Made by a program: the position numbers and the translations under genes
The notes under the pieces: model-generated
The model's database searches: none
Seen by the model: the letters and a program-made list of their open reading frames with translations, nothing else
Told to the model about the DNA's origin: nothing
Shown: positions 16,653 through 23,748 of the stretch, one piece after another
Numbering within the stretch: the first letter of the stretch is position 1
How the letters are laid out: every line of letters begins with the position of its first letter
Source of the DNA: Campylobacteraceae bacterium
GTDB lineage: Bacteria > Campylobacterota > Campylobacteria > Campylobacterales > Sulfurospirillaceae
Assembly (NCBI GenBank): GCA_027040375.1
Contig: JALUMJ010000172.1
Span: 1-23,748, forward strand
DNA: 23,748 nt
Reading direction: 5' to 3'

Positions 16653-19463
16653 ATGTTTAAGAAGGTTATATTATTCACAGGTCTGTTTTGTAGTCTGCTT
16701 TTTGCAGAAGTTTCGCAGAGCCAAGCTATATCTGCTATAAGAGCAAATCCAGCACTTTTAAATACCCCACAAGCACAGGCAGAGATGTCTAAAATGGGCA
16801 TAAGCAAAAGTGAAGTTCTCTCCAAGATGAATACCATAAAAGATGCAAAAAAAGATGAAATAATTGTCAAAGAAGCAAAAAATAGTATTGATTTCCAGAA
16901 AGATCCAAAAGATATTGCGAAAGCTCTTAAAAAACTTTTTGATCAAAATGCATCTATGAATCCTTTCGAGCAAAATGCATCTATAAATCCTTTCGAGCAA
17001 AATGCATCTATAAATCCTTTGAAATATAAAGAAAATTACACCCTTCTAAAAGAGATAAAATCAAAACAATCCATCAAAAAAAGAAAAAAACTTACGAGAT
17101 ATGGATTAAACTTTTTTAGAAATAAAAACAGTACAAATATCGAGTCTTTACCAGTTCCTAGCTACTATGTTCTAAGCTTTGGCGATAGTATCTCAATATG
17201 GGTTTATGGTACAAAAAATGAAAATTTTACTCTTAAAATAGACAACAATGGCAATATAAACTTACCAAAATATGGCCCTTTACATGTAGAGGGTAAACAG
17301 TTTGGTGATATACAAAATTATATAAAAGAGAAGTTAAAGGATTTTTACTCAAATTCTGATGTTATAGTAAATATCTCAAACTACTCAACCATACAAGTAA
17401 ATCTAGTAGGGGATGTAGTTGCACCAGGGGTTTATAACATAAACGCCCTCTCAACCGTCAAAAATCTCCTTATAGCTGCACATGGTGCAAAAGACACTGG
17501 GAGTTTAAGAAATATAATCATAAAAAGAGACGGTAAGATATTAGATAGTATAGACTTTTACAAACTTTTACAAAACGGTGACGACTCGCTAGGCATAATC
17601 CTAAGATCAAACGACACCATCTTTGTACCAAAAGCAAACAAGATAGTATCAATAGATGGGGAAGTAAACAATCCTGCAAAGTTTGAACTAAAATCAAGTG
17701 AAACACTGGCAACTCTACTGAGATATGCAGGTGGCATAAAAGCAAATGCAAGTAAATATGGATTTATAGTCAATAGATATCTGAAAAATGAGAAGATGAA
17801 AACTATAGAAGTTGACTACAGCAAAATAAAAAACTTCAGACTTTTAAACGCAGACAAAGTTTATGTATATAATATAGACAAAATCCACAAAGAGAGTGTG
17901 TATCTTTATGGCAATGTCGTAAGACCAGGTGAAAAAGAGCTAAGTAAAAGTAGAAGCCTAAGAGATTTGTTTAAAAGTGAGATTTCAAAGGTTGGATTAA
18001 AAGGTCTGTTCTTGGATGATACTCTATTCTCTTATGCTCTTATAAAAAGTAAAACAAAAAATCTTGATAGCAAAATCAAAAGTTTTAATATCTCCGAAGT
18101 TCTAAGTGGCAAAACAGATATAAAATTAAATAACGATGACGAGATATATGTATTTAACAAATATAACAGCAATATAGCACCGTATGTTTCTATCAGCGGA
18201 ACTCCTGTCATAAACCAAGGGAAATACAGATATTTTGATGGCATAAAGATTTCGGATGTTTTAGCACAAGCAGGCACTACTCCCTACTTTAGAAACCTCA
18301 GTAAGATAAAAGTTACAACTTACAACACTAAGGACTATATGCCAAAAACCTCTATCCTGACAGGAAAAGAAGCGCAAGATTATAAACTCTCGCCTTTTGA
18401 TGATATAGAAGTTTATGATTATTATATACAACATCATATAAAAACTATAGGAATATCAGGGGAAGTGAATTTTCCTAAAAAATACAGCTTAAATAATCAT
18501 ATGACTTTATCGAATGTTATTAAGATGGCAGGCGGTTTTACTCCTAAAGCCTATAAGAGTTATTTTGAAGTATTAAGATATTATATAAAAGATGGCAAGA
18601 GAGAAAAGAAGCTTATAAAAGTGCCATATAGTAAAATAAGCACTTTTTTACTTGAAGATTATGATGAAATTGGTGTGCATATCATACCAAACTGGAGAGA
18701 GAGGGAGACTGTTACTATAAAAGGCGAAGTAAACTTTCCTGGCACTTATGTCATAGAGACAGGTGATAGACTATCTAATATAGTAAAAAGAGCGGGGGGA
18801 TATACCGACAAAGCTTTTCTGCAAGGTGCGATTTTTACAAGAGAATCCATAAAAAAACTCCAGAGACAAAGGCTTAAACAGTCTATTGTGGAGTTAAAGC
18901 AAAAAGCTCTCTCTCTTAGTGTAGCTCCAAATGAAGTTGGACAGGGAAAATCAAAAGTTAATTTTATAGAACTTACAAATGCAATAGATAAAATCTCAGC
19001 TGAAGCACAAAGTTTGCAACCTGTAGGAAGGATTTCGATAGCACTAGATAAAAATATGAGCAAATTTTTACAGAGTAGATCAAATATAGTCTTGAAAAAT
19101 GGAGATACTCTAACCATACCATCGAAAAATGACACCATACTCGTAGTGGGTGAAGTCATGAGTCCAACAGCCATAATCTACGCAAGCAATGATGTAAACT
19201 ACTATATAAATAAAGCGGGCGGACTTTCACCAAGAGCTGAAAAAAGCAGAATCTTTGTAGTACATGCAGATGGAAGTGCTGAGAGATTGAATACAGGTTG
19301 GTTTAGCGATAAGACTACACATATAGTTCGAAGAGGAGATACTATAATTGTACCACAAGAGCTTGTGACTCTCACTGGTCTTCAGATTACAAAAGATATA
19401 TCTTCTATCTTTTATCAGTTTGCTTTAACAGCAGCGGCTATGAGTGCAGTGGGGGCTCTATAA
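16653..19463 (+). CDS. Polysaccharide export protein with seven SLBB domains (Wza/KpsD-like)
   Basis: 936 aa. The signal peptide is about 1-18 (MFKKVILFTGLFCSLLFA). Cys13 does not sit in a lipobox, so I expect signal peptidase I cleavage rather than a lipoprotein. Residues 20-165 form a low-complexity helical/linker region that includes a 9-residue triple repeat. The polysaccharide export domain (about 170-242) has YYVLSFGDSISIWVYG. Seven SLBB-like units follow at about 246-295, 331-380, 414-466, 510-560, 597-650, 686-735 and 828-880, each opening with G-x-(V/P)-x-x-P/Q-G-like turns, for example IKGEVNFPGTYVI. A coiled segment (730-800) interrupts units 6 and 7, and the C-terminal helix (about 915-936) is hydrophobic. 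Likely role: the periplasm/outer-membrane conduit for capsule or exopolysaccharide. AGAGG lies 6 bases before the ATG. Followed at once by a Wzz gene. Confidence 0.88.
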   Translation: MFKKVILFTGLFCSLLFAEVSQSQAISAIRANPALLNTPQAQAEMSKMGISKSEVLSKMNTIKDAKKDEIIVKEAKNSIDFQKDPKDIAKALKKLFDQNASMNPFEQNASINPFEQNASINPLKYKENYTLLKEIKSKQSIKKRKKLTRYGLNFFRNKNSTNIESLPVPSYYVLSFGDSISIWVYGTKNENFTLKIDNNGNINLPKYGPLHVEGKQFGDIQNYIKEKLKDFYSNSDVIVNISNYSTIQVNLVGDVVAPGVYNINALSTVKNLLIAAHGAKDTGSLRNIIIKRDGKILDSIDFYKLLQNGDDSLGIILRSNDTIFVPKANKIVSIDGEVNNPAKFELKSSETLATLLRYAGGIKANASKYGFIVNRYLKNEKMKTIEVDYSKIKNFRLLNADKVYVYNIDKIHKESVYLYGNVVRPGEKELSKSRSLRDLFKSEISKVGLKGLFLDDTLFSYALIKSKTKNLDSKIKSFNISEVLSGKTDIKLNNDDEIYVFNKYNSNIAPYVSISGTPVINQGKYRYFDGIKISDVLAQAGTTPYFRNLSKIKVTTYNTKDYMPKTSILTGKEAQDYKLSPFDDIEVYDYYIQHHIKTIGISGEVNFPKKYSLNNHMTLSNVIKMAGGFTPKAYKSYFEVLRYYIKDGKREKKLIKVPYSKISTFLLEDYDEIGVHIIPNWRERETVTIKGEVNFPGTYVIETGDRLSNIVKRAGGYTDKAFLQGAIFTRESIKKLQRQRLKQSIVELKQKALSLSVAPNEVGQGKSKVNFIELTNAIDKISAEAQSLQPVGRISIALDKNMSKFLQSRSNIVLKNGDTLTIPSKNDTILVVGEVMSPTAIIYASNDVNYYINKAGGLSPRAEKSRIFVVHADGSAERLNTGWFSDKTTHIVRRGDTIIVPQELVTLTGLQITKDISSIFYQFALTAAAMSAVGAL
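16944..17021 (+). repeat. In-frame 27-bp tandem repeat, three copies
   Basis: Units begin at 16944, 16971 and 16998 (CAAAATGCATCTAT...), nearly identical, and encode QNAS(M/I)NPFE about three times within the linker of the SLBB protein. The third copy is slightly short. As the unit is nine codons, copy-number change would alter linker length without breaking the frame. Confidence 0.85.
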
Positions 19464-19464
19464 T

Positions 19465-20397
19465 ATGCAAGATGCAAATCAAAATAACAGCTATATAGAA
19501 GAAGATGAGATAGATTTAAGAGAGCTTTTTGCAACTATATGGGGAAATAAATACAAGATTATAATCTTTACATTTATCATAACTTCACTAACTATAGCAT
19601 ATACTCTAAAGTTGCCAAATAGTTATAAATCTTCTGTAGTATTGGCTCCGCAAGGGCAAAGCAAGGGAGTAAGTCTAGGTGGCTTGTCGGCTTTGGCAGG
19701 TATGGCGGGTATTGATTTGGGCGGAAGCAGTATGGACGCATACAACTCCATGAATACTATCATTAATGATAATGCTTTTGAAGAGATGATTATTAAAAAA
19801 TATAATCTTGATAAAAAACTAACTCCAAAGTATATGGATAAGAATCTTGTATTTGCACTAGGATACAGAGGTATATACGATATGTTTAATTCAGAAACCA
19901 AAAAAGATAAAAGTAGCAATGAAGTCATCTTTGACACCATCAAAAAACTAAAAAAGATTGTCTCACTAAGTAGCGACAAAAAAAGTGGAGCCATAATACT
20001 GAGTGCAGAATTGCAAGATAGATTTTTAGCTGAAAAACTCTTAAAAATTTATCTAGATGAAACTACAAGTTACTTGAGAAAACTCGATATGCAAGATATA
20101 AACAAAAAACTTAAATATTATAAAAATGAACTATCAAACATAAGTGATATAGAGCTAAAAACACAAATCAGCCAGCTAATCTCTTCGCTGATACAGAAGA
20201 AGGTTCTCTCATCTGCAAGCGAATACTACAATGTAAAATTGATGACTAAGCCTTATGTACCTTTCATAAAAGATAAGTCGAAACCAAAAAGAGCACTCAT
20301 AGTCATAGTGGCTTTCATCACTTCTATAATATTGAGTATTTTTGGTGTATTTTTACTTGAGTTTTTACGCAACGAAGAAAAAGAGACCAAAGACTAG
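19465..20397 (+). CDS. Wzz-family polysaccharide chain-length determinant
   Basis: 310 aa inner-membrane polysaccharide co-polymerase. A Wzz N-terminal region (EDEIDLRELFATIW, 13-26) leads into TM1 (about 31-49). A periplasmic domain (50-270) has a Gly-rich stretch GVSLGGLSALAGMAGIDLGG (68-87) and helical segments. A conserved-type proline region (VPFIKDKSKPKRA) precedes TM2 (about 277-300), and the cytoplasmic tail is short. There is no C-terminal tyrosine kinase domain. The open frame reaches back to a GTG at 19444 inside the previous gene, but the ATG at 19465, one base after the upstream TAA, gives the standard N-terminus. It forms one transcript unit with the SLBB gene. Its TAG stop shares CTAG with the convergent gene. 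Confidence 0.87.
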   Translation: MQDANQNNSYIEEDEIDLRELFATIWGNKYKIIIFTFIITSLTIAYTLKLPNSYKSSVVLAPQGQSKGVSLGGLSALAGMAGIDLGGSSMDAYNSMNTIINDNAFEEMIIKKYNLDKKLTPKYMDKNLVFALGYRGIYDMFNSETKKDKSSNEVIFDTIKKLKKIVSLSSDKKSGAIILSAELQDRFLAEKLLKIYLDETTSYLRKLDMQDINKKLKYYKNELSNISDIELKTQISQLISSLIQKKVLSSASEYYNVKLMTKPYVPFIKDKSKPKRALIVIVAFITSIILSIFGVFLLEFLRNEEKETKD

Positions 20398-21893
20398 TTG
20401 ATAGTCCTAAACTTATAAGAGAAACCAACATCTATAGTCATAGTATCCAAATTTCCATCTATGGCTTCTACTTTTCCAAATGATGTCTGGATTCCAAAAC
20501 TGCTGCTTATCTTATATTCAATTCCTATCATAGGCTGATATATCATGCCGTTTCCTGTATCTACACCTCCACCACCTGCAACTCCAGCTGACATCTGTGC
20601 GAAAAGATTCATTTTTGTACCCATAGGAACCCTAACTCCCAAGCCGACAAGCCCAACAGCATAACCACCTGATTGACCACTGTATGCTCCTAAAGCCTGA
20701 CCGCTTACATAGAAGCGTTTGTCTAGGTATTTATCTATCTTAAATCCCATAAGACTCAAAGAAGAGTTGTTTGAATTTTTTCTTATGTTTTTATCGCTCA
20801 TATAGTATTGATTTGAGAGTTCAAAATTCCATTCGTAATCTCCAAAACTCTGATAAGATTCCAAAGATTGTAAGTTTTTGCCAACATTGAGTGATATTAG
20901 GCTATAATTAAAATTAAACTTAAGCGTAGTTGCTTTAAAATCACCGTTGATTGCACCTATGTGACCAGCCTCGATACCCAAAGAAAATTTTTTATTTAGT
21001 TTTGCATAAATTCCTATGGATTCTTTGTGTATAATACCTCCACCTGTATCTACTTGTCCTCCACCTGAGGCACCTAAAGATACTCTAGTATAGGCTCCAA
21101 AATGTTTACCAAGAGGCTTCTTGTATCCGACTCCTCCGAGCACCTCAGCATAACCATCAGTTCCACCTCCTGCAGCTCCTGCAGCTTGGACAAATGCAAA
21201 AAAGTTACTACTAAGATCATAACCGTATTCGAAACCTATCAAACTCATATCTTTTTTTACTATGTTTCCAGATGTGTTTTTTACATCAGATGGTATCATA
21301 TATCTTTGTATGGTTACAGCGAAGTAGCTATCGCTCCAACCCATATTTTTACCACTTGATTTCATAAAGTTTTTTATATCGTCCAAAATCATAGGAGAGT
21401 CTATATTTTTTTTATGGATAGCCTCAAAAGGCATAGAAAGTTGCAAAAAGACTTGTTCGCTATCTATATCACCATTTGGAAATTTTACCTTGCTATATCC
21501 TAATCCTAGCTTGTACCCATAGATGCTATACAAGAGTCCTATGTGAGGTCTTAGCATTAGTCCTCCTCCTTGTGGAGCGGATCCACCACCACCACCACCT
21601 GCAAAGATACCCGCATCAAGAGAAAGATTGTGTGCTAGATTGTATCTATATCCACCTTCTATACCTCCAGTGAAAAATCCACCTCTTCGTCCAGATACTG
21701 CACTATATACACCAAGCCCTAGATATACTGAGTCGAAGTCATATAGATAGCTTGTACCAAGAAGACCAAGTTTTTCATCCCCTGGTAGAGTTAAATCATC
21801 GTAGCTAATATTATAGTGACCTTTTTGGATAAAAATATCATTGGAATACAAAGAAAGAGTAAATGCAAAGATAAGAAGTAAAATTTTTTTCAT
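20394..21893 (-). CDS. Triple-module glycine-rich outer-membrane beta-barrel protein, unknown family
   Basis: 499 aa with a signal peptide (about 1-17, MKKILLLIFAFTLSLYS). The mature part is three copies of one module: about 28-156, 190-332 and 355-495. Each has a run like FAQMSAGVAGGGGVDTGNG (modules 2 and 3 share GGG-x-VDTG-x-G), then an IG(I/L) strand, a GxxxAIxG-type turn (INGD, IDGN, PNGD) and a final aromatic-ended strand. Strands alternate in hydrophobicity and the protein ends in aromatic/hydrophobic residues (FSYKFRTIN), fitting a membrane barrel. I do not recognise the family. The longer frame to 21935 was rejected: the ATG at 21893 has AGGTG at good distance and starts the signal peptide. 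Convergent with wzz, so an outer-membrane role linked to polysaccharide is possible but inferred from position only. Confidence 0.75.
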   Translation of the reverse strand: MKKILLLIFAFTLSLYSNDIFIQKGHYNISYDDLTLPGDEKLGLLGTSYLYDFDSVYLGLGVYSAVSGRRGGFFTGGIEGGYRYNLAHNLSLDAGIFAGGGGGGSAPQGGGLMLRPHIGLLYSIYGYKLGLGYSKVKFPNGDIDSEQVFLQLSMPFEAIHKKNIDSPMILDDIKNFMKSSGKNMGWSDSYFAVTIQRYMIPSDVKNTSGNIVKKDMSLIGFEYGYDLSSNFFAFVQAAGAAGGGTDGYAEVLGGVGYKKPLGKHFGAYTRVSLGASGGGQVDTGGGIIHKESIGIYAKLNKKFSLGIEAGHIGAINGDFKATTLKFNFNYSLISLNVGKNLQSLESYQSFGDYEWNFELSNQYYMSDKNIRKNSNNSSLSLMGFKIDKYLDKRFYVSGQALGAYSGQSGGYAVGLVGLGVRVPMGTKMNLFAQMSAGVAGGGGVDTGNGMIYQPMIGIEYKISSSFGIQTSFGKVEAIDGNLDTMTIDVGFSYKFRTIN

Positions 21894-21924
21894 ATGCGCA
21901 CCTAATGTAAAGATAAAGAAATAC

Positions 21925-21930
21925 ATTATA
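21925..21930 (-). promoter_or_regulatory. Candidate -10 for the outer-membrane protein gene
   Basis: TATAAT on the minus strand, 31 bases before the ATG at 21893. The -35 is weak (TAGTTC at 17 bases). It suggests transcription separate from the sugar transferase gene upstream. Confidence 0.4.
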
Positions 21931-22009
21931 TCCATAATGATATGAGAGAACTATTAAAATCCACTGCACTATCTTTAGCAAAATAAAAATTTATTAGTTG
22001 ACTTGTAAC

Positions 22010-22025
22010 GCCGACTTCAGTCGGT
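22010..22025. repeat. REP-like GC-rich palindrome after the sugar transferase gene
   Basis: CCGACT-TC-AGTCGG (22011-22024), extended by a G:T pair, starts 8 bases after the transferase stop. It is clearly more GC-rich than its AT-rich surroundings. The short palindrome with a two-base centre resembles REP elements mobilised by RAYT enzymes, and a RAYT gene lies about 1.05 kb away. There is no T-run directly after it, so it is a poor intrinsic terminator. Only one copy is in the window. Confidence 0.45.
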
Positions 22026-22032
22026 ATAACCC

Positions 22033-22965
22033 CTAAATCCCTCTCTTACCCAACACAACCAAAACAGTCTTCCATATCACTTGCATATCTAACCATAAGC
22101 TCCAGTGTTTTATGTAGTAGAGGTCATACATCAGTTTTTGTCTTGTATCTTCTTTGCTTCTTCCCTCTACAAACATCACTTGAGCCCATCCTGTGATGCC
22201 TGGTTTTATGATATGGCGTTGGTTATAATATGGTATCTCATTTTCATATTCACTTACGAGTTTATTCCACTCTGCTCTTGGACCTATCAAACTAATCTCA
22301 CCTTTTATGATGTTAAAAACTTGAGGTATCTCATCTATCCTTGTTTTTCTCATCGTTTGCCCAAAAGGAAATATTCTATCATCATTTTTTACTGCTGTTT
22401 TTACATGATTGTCTGAATCGTGCAGGTTCATGCTTCTAAACTTTATACACTTAAACTCTTTGTTGCCTTGTCCTACTCTTGATTGTTTAAAATATATATC
22501 GCCAGGACTCTCTTGCTCTATCTTCTTTTTTACAAATGGCTTTACAATTACACAAACTATAAGCAAACCTATAGCCGCTACACCATCGATAAGCATCTTT
22601 TGAAACTTCTGAAGAATATTTAAACCTTTGATATCATCAAGATAGTGCAAGTCATCATTATCTTTTGGGATATAGCACTTAAAAAGATACTGTTCTAAAA
22701 AATGCTCAATTGAGATGATTTTTAATGTTGAGTGTTTAATGTTGAATTTGAGGTTGGTAAGGTATTTGATAATCTCATCATCTACTTTTGCTTTTGTGTT
22801 AAGAACTATTATGGATGTTTCACTTTGGATGTTGGCTTCTATCTGAGCTATCACATCTTTTGGTTCTTCATTTTTGTAAGAGATTTGGTTTATGGTTGCG
22901 AATTTTTTATCTAATCTTTGAAGTTCAAGGTTTGTGAAAGTGTATTTTTCTCCTAAAATTATCAT
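22033..22965 (-). CDS. Initiating sugar-phosphate transferase (polyprenol-phosphate type, PglC/WbaP family)
   Basis: 310 aa from the chosen ATG. It transfers a sugar-1-phosphate from a UDP-sugar to undecaprenyl phosphate, the first membrane step of glycan assembly. Residues 1-120 form a nucleotide-binding-like regulatory domain (MIILGEKYTF). A re-entrant membrane helix is at about 124-143. SPGDIYFKQSRVGQ (153-166), IKFRSMN (174-180), the catalytic Asp-Glu pair in RIDEIPQVFN (Asp211-Glu212), SLIGPRAEW and KPGITGWAQV follow, all family hallmarks. The open frame runs further upstream, with a TTG at 23007 and no ATG in frame. The ATG at 22965 gives a sensible beta-strand start, although its ribosome binding site is weak. 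The sugar is unknown. It likely supplies the chain exported by the neighbouring SLBB and Wzz proteins. Confidence 0.88.
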   Translation of the reverse strand: MIILGEKYTFTNLELQRLDKKFATINQISYKNEEPKDVIAQIEANIQSETSIIVLNTKAKVDDEIIKYLTNLKFNIKHSTLKIISIEHFLEQYLFKCYIPKDNDDLHYLDDIKGLNILQKFQKMLIDGVAAIGLLIVCVIVKPFVKKKIEQESPGDIYFKQSRVGQGNKEFKCIKFRSMNLHDSDNHVKTAVKNDDRIFPFGQTMRKTRIDEIPQVFNIIKGEISLIGPRAEWNKLVSEYENEIPYYNQRHIIKPGITGWAQVMFVEGRSKEDTRQKLMYDLYYIKHWSLWLDMQVIWKTVLVVLGKRGI

Positions 22966-23074
22966 AGAAAAGACATCCCAATATTTATTTGCAACATTAT
23001 ACAACAAAAGCCATTCAAGATAAATTAACTGCCAAATCTGAAGTGCAATTTTTGCATTTATGACCCTATAGTTT

Positions 23075-23748
23075 TTAGTTTTTAGGTTTATTCCCGATAC
23101 TTATACCTTCTAGACGCCTAACAATATACGAAACCCCAGCACTACTCAACCCTAAATATCTAGCAATTTCACTCTGCTTATATCCATCTGCCAGAGCCTC
23201 TAAAATTTTACTATTTCTCTCTTTTAATGTTTGATAATCACCAAAATGCTCATCTAAACTCTTTTGCTTTAGCCTTACAATATCTTGCTCTTGTTGTTGG
23301 TAAACAATTTTTTGAAACTCATCAATAAATCGGTACTCACTCTCACTAACACTTTTATTTAGCATAGAGTAAACCCCCTCTTTTAAAAGAAGAGACTCTT
23401 TAAATAGTTCTCTGTACCTATCTTTTAAAATCAAAGAAGAACTAGCCCACCCATACTCTCCAATCACTTTACTTATTTTTGCTTTAGTTGGGTTTTGCTC
23501 AATATATCGAAAGAGTACAGATAAATACTTATCATCATAAACAAACCAATTTTTAAATCGTCCTTGCCATAGTGGACCGACTCGATTGTATTTTTTATTG
23601 AAATATTGAGCATAAGGGGCATTGATTTGCCGCACTAGTAAAGAGAGGTTCCGATGTTTGGTCTCAATGAGTAGATGATAGTGATTGTTCATCAGACATA
23701 CAGCATGTAGTGTAAAATCATATCGCTCTTTGGAAATAGATATAAGTT
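23075..23748 (-). mobile_element. REP-associated tyrosine transposase (RAYT, Y1/HUH family), 5' end off window
   Basis: The frame is open to the window edge. The visible part has about 18 residues before an internal Met at 23692, ending HAVCL, then MNNHYHLLIET. HYH is the HUH metal-binding motif. GPLWQGRF and the Y-I-E-Q-N-P motif, which carries the probable catalytic tyrosine, are typical of RAYTs. A C-terminal helix-turn-helix (KILEALADGYKQSEIARYLGLSSAGVSYIVRRLE region) follows a charged linker. Family knowledge: these single-strand DNA nucleases act on REP palindromes and are often domesticated. I see no clear IS ends beside it. An N-terminal start lies beyond 23748. The gene looks intact as far as it can be seen. 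Confidence 0.85.

Noticed and set aside
16944..17021. Three regular repeats as a CRISPR array
   Set aside because: The units are directly adjacent without spacers and are in frame within a coding gene.
18746..19174. Minus-strand frame of 142 codons inside the SLBB gene
   Set aside because: Antisense shadow of a coding region with clear SLBB motifs; no start signal.
19444..19464. GTG start for wzz overlapping the previous gene
   Set aside because: The ATG at 19465 directly follows the upstream stop and gives the standard Wzz N-terminus.
21894..21935. Extended N-terminus (MDIMYFFIFTLGAH) for the triple-module protein
   Set aside because: It would place residues before a clear signal peptide and overlap the likely -10; the ATG at 21893 has a proper ribosome binding site.
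1..23748. tRNA, rRNA, CRISPR or toxin-antitoxin genes
   Set aside because: I looked for cloverleaf-like or repeat-spacer patterns and small paired ORFs and saw none that I could support.

Overview
This is a low-GC, gene-dense window from the Campylobacterota (formerly Epsilonproteobacteria), most likely a free-living sulfur oxidiser of the Sulfurimonas type. The gene order pheS-pheT-aroA-ispH-rpsA-(membrane protein)-serA matches the order I recall from Campylobacter jejuni. A sulfide:quinone oxidoreductase and a TolC/RND efflux operon follow on the same strand. The genus is an inference; the phylum is well supported by synteny and protein sequence.

Layout by strand. From about 16.48 kb down to position 1, every gene is on the minus strand. 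(1) A housekeeping block, 16477-7259: pheS, pheT, aroA and ispH, each joined to the next by an ATGA stop/start overlap; then rpsA, a small membrane-anchored protein and serA, the last two again joined by ATGA. (2) A sulfide oxidation unit, 7066-5294: sqr preceded by three TGTAGA repeats, and a 49-aa ORF downstream that has its own ribosome binding site and a candidate alternative hairpin leader. (3) An efflux operon, 5205-1: tolC, a short membrane-fusion protein and an RND permease encoded as two overlapping half-genes, the second running off the window. It has an extended -10 promoter and a 14-bp perfect palindrome just after the predicted transcription start.

From 16653 the window changes to a cell-surface polysaccharide locus. 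On the plus strand lie a 936-aa seven-SLBB polysaccharide export protein and a Wzz-type chain-length protein. Converging on them from the minus strand are an outer-membrane protein built from three copies of one glycine-rich beta-barrel module, and a PglC/WbaP-type initiating sugar phosphotransferase. The two convergent units meet with their TAG stop codons interleaved in one CTAG. The window ends in a REP-associated tyrosine transposase (RAYT) that continues past the edge.

How the parts fit together: the transferase would load the first sugar on undecaprenyl phosphate, Wzz would set chain length, and the SLBB protein would carry polymer through the periplasm towards the outer membrane. The triple-module barrel is a candidate, unproven, outer-membrane partner. 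Points most worth a second look are the triple-module barrel, the split RND permease, the sqr-linked microprotein with its switch-like leader, and the palindromic operator before the efflux operon.
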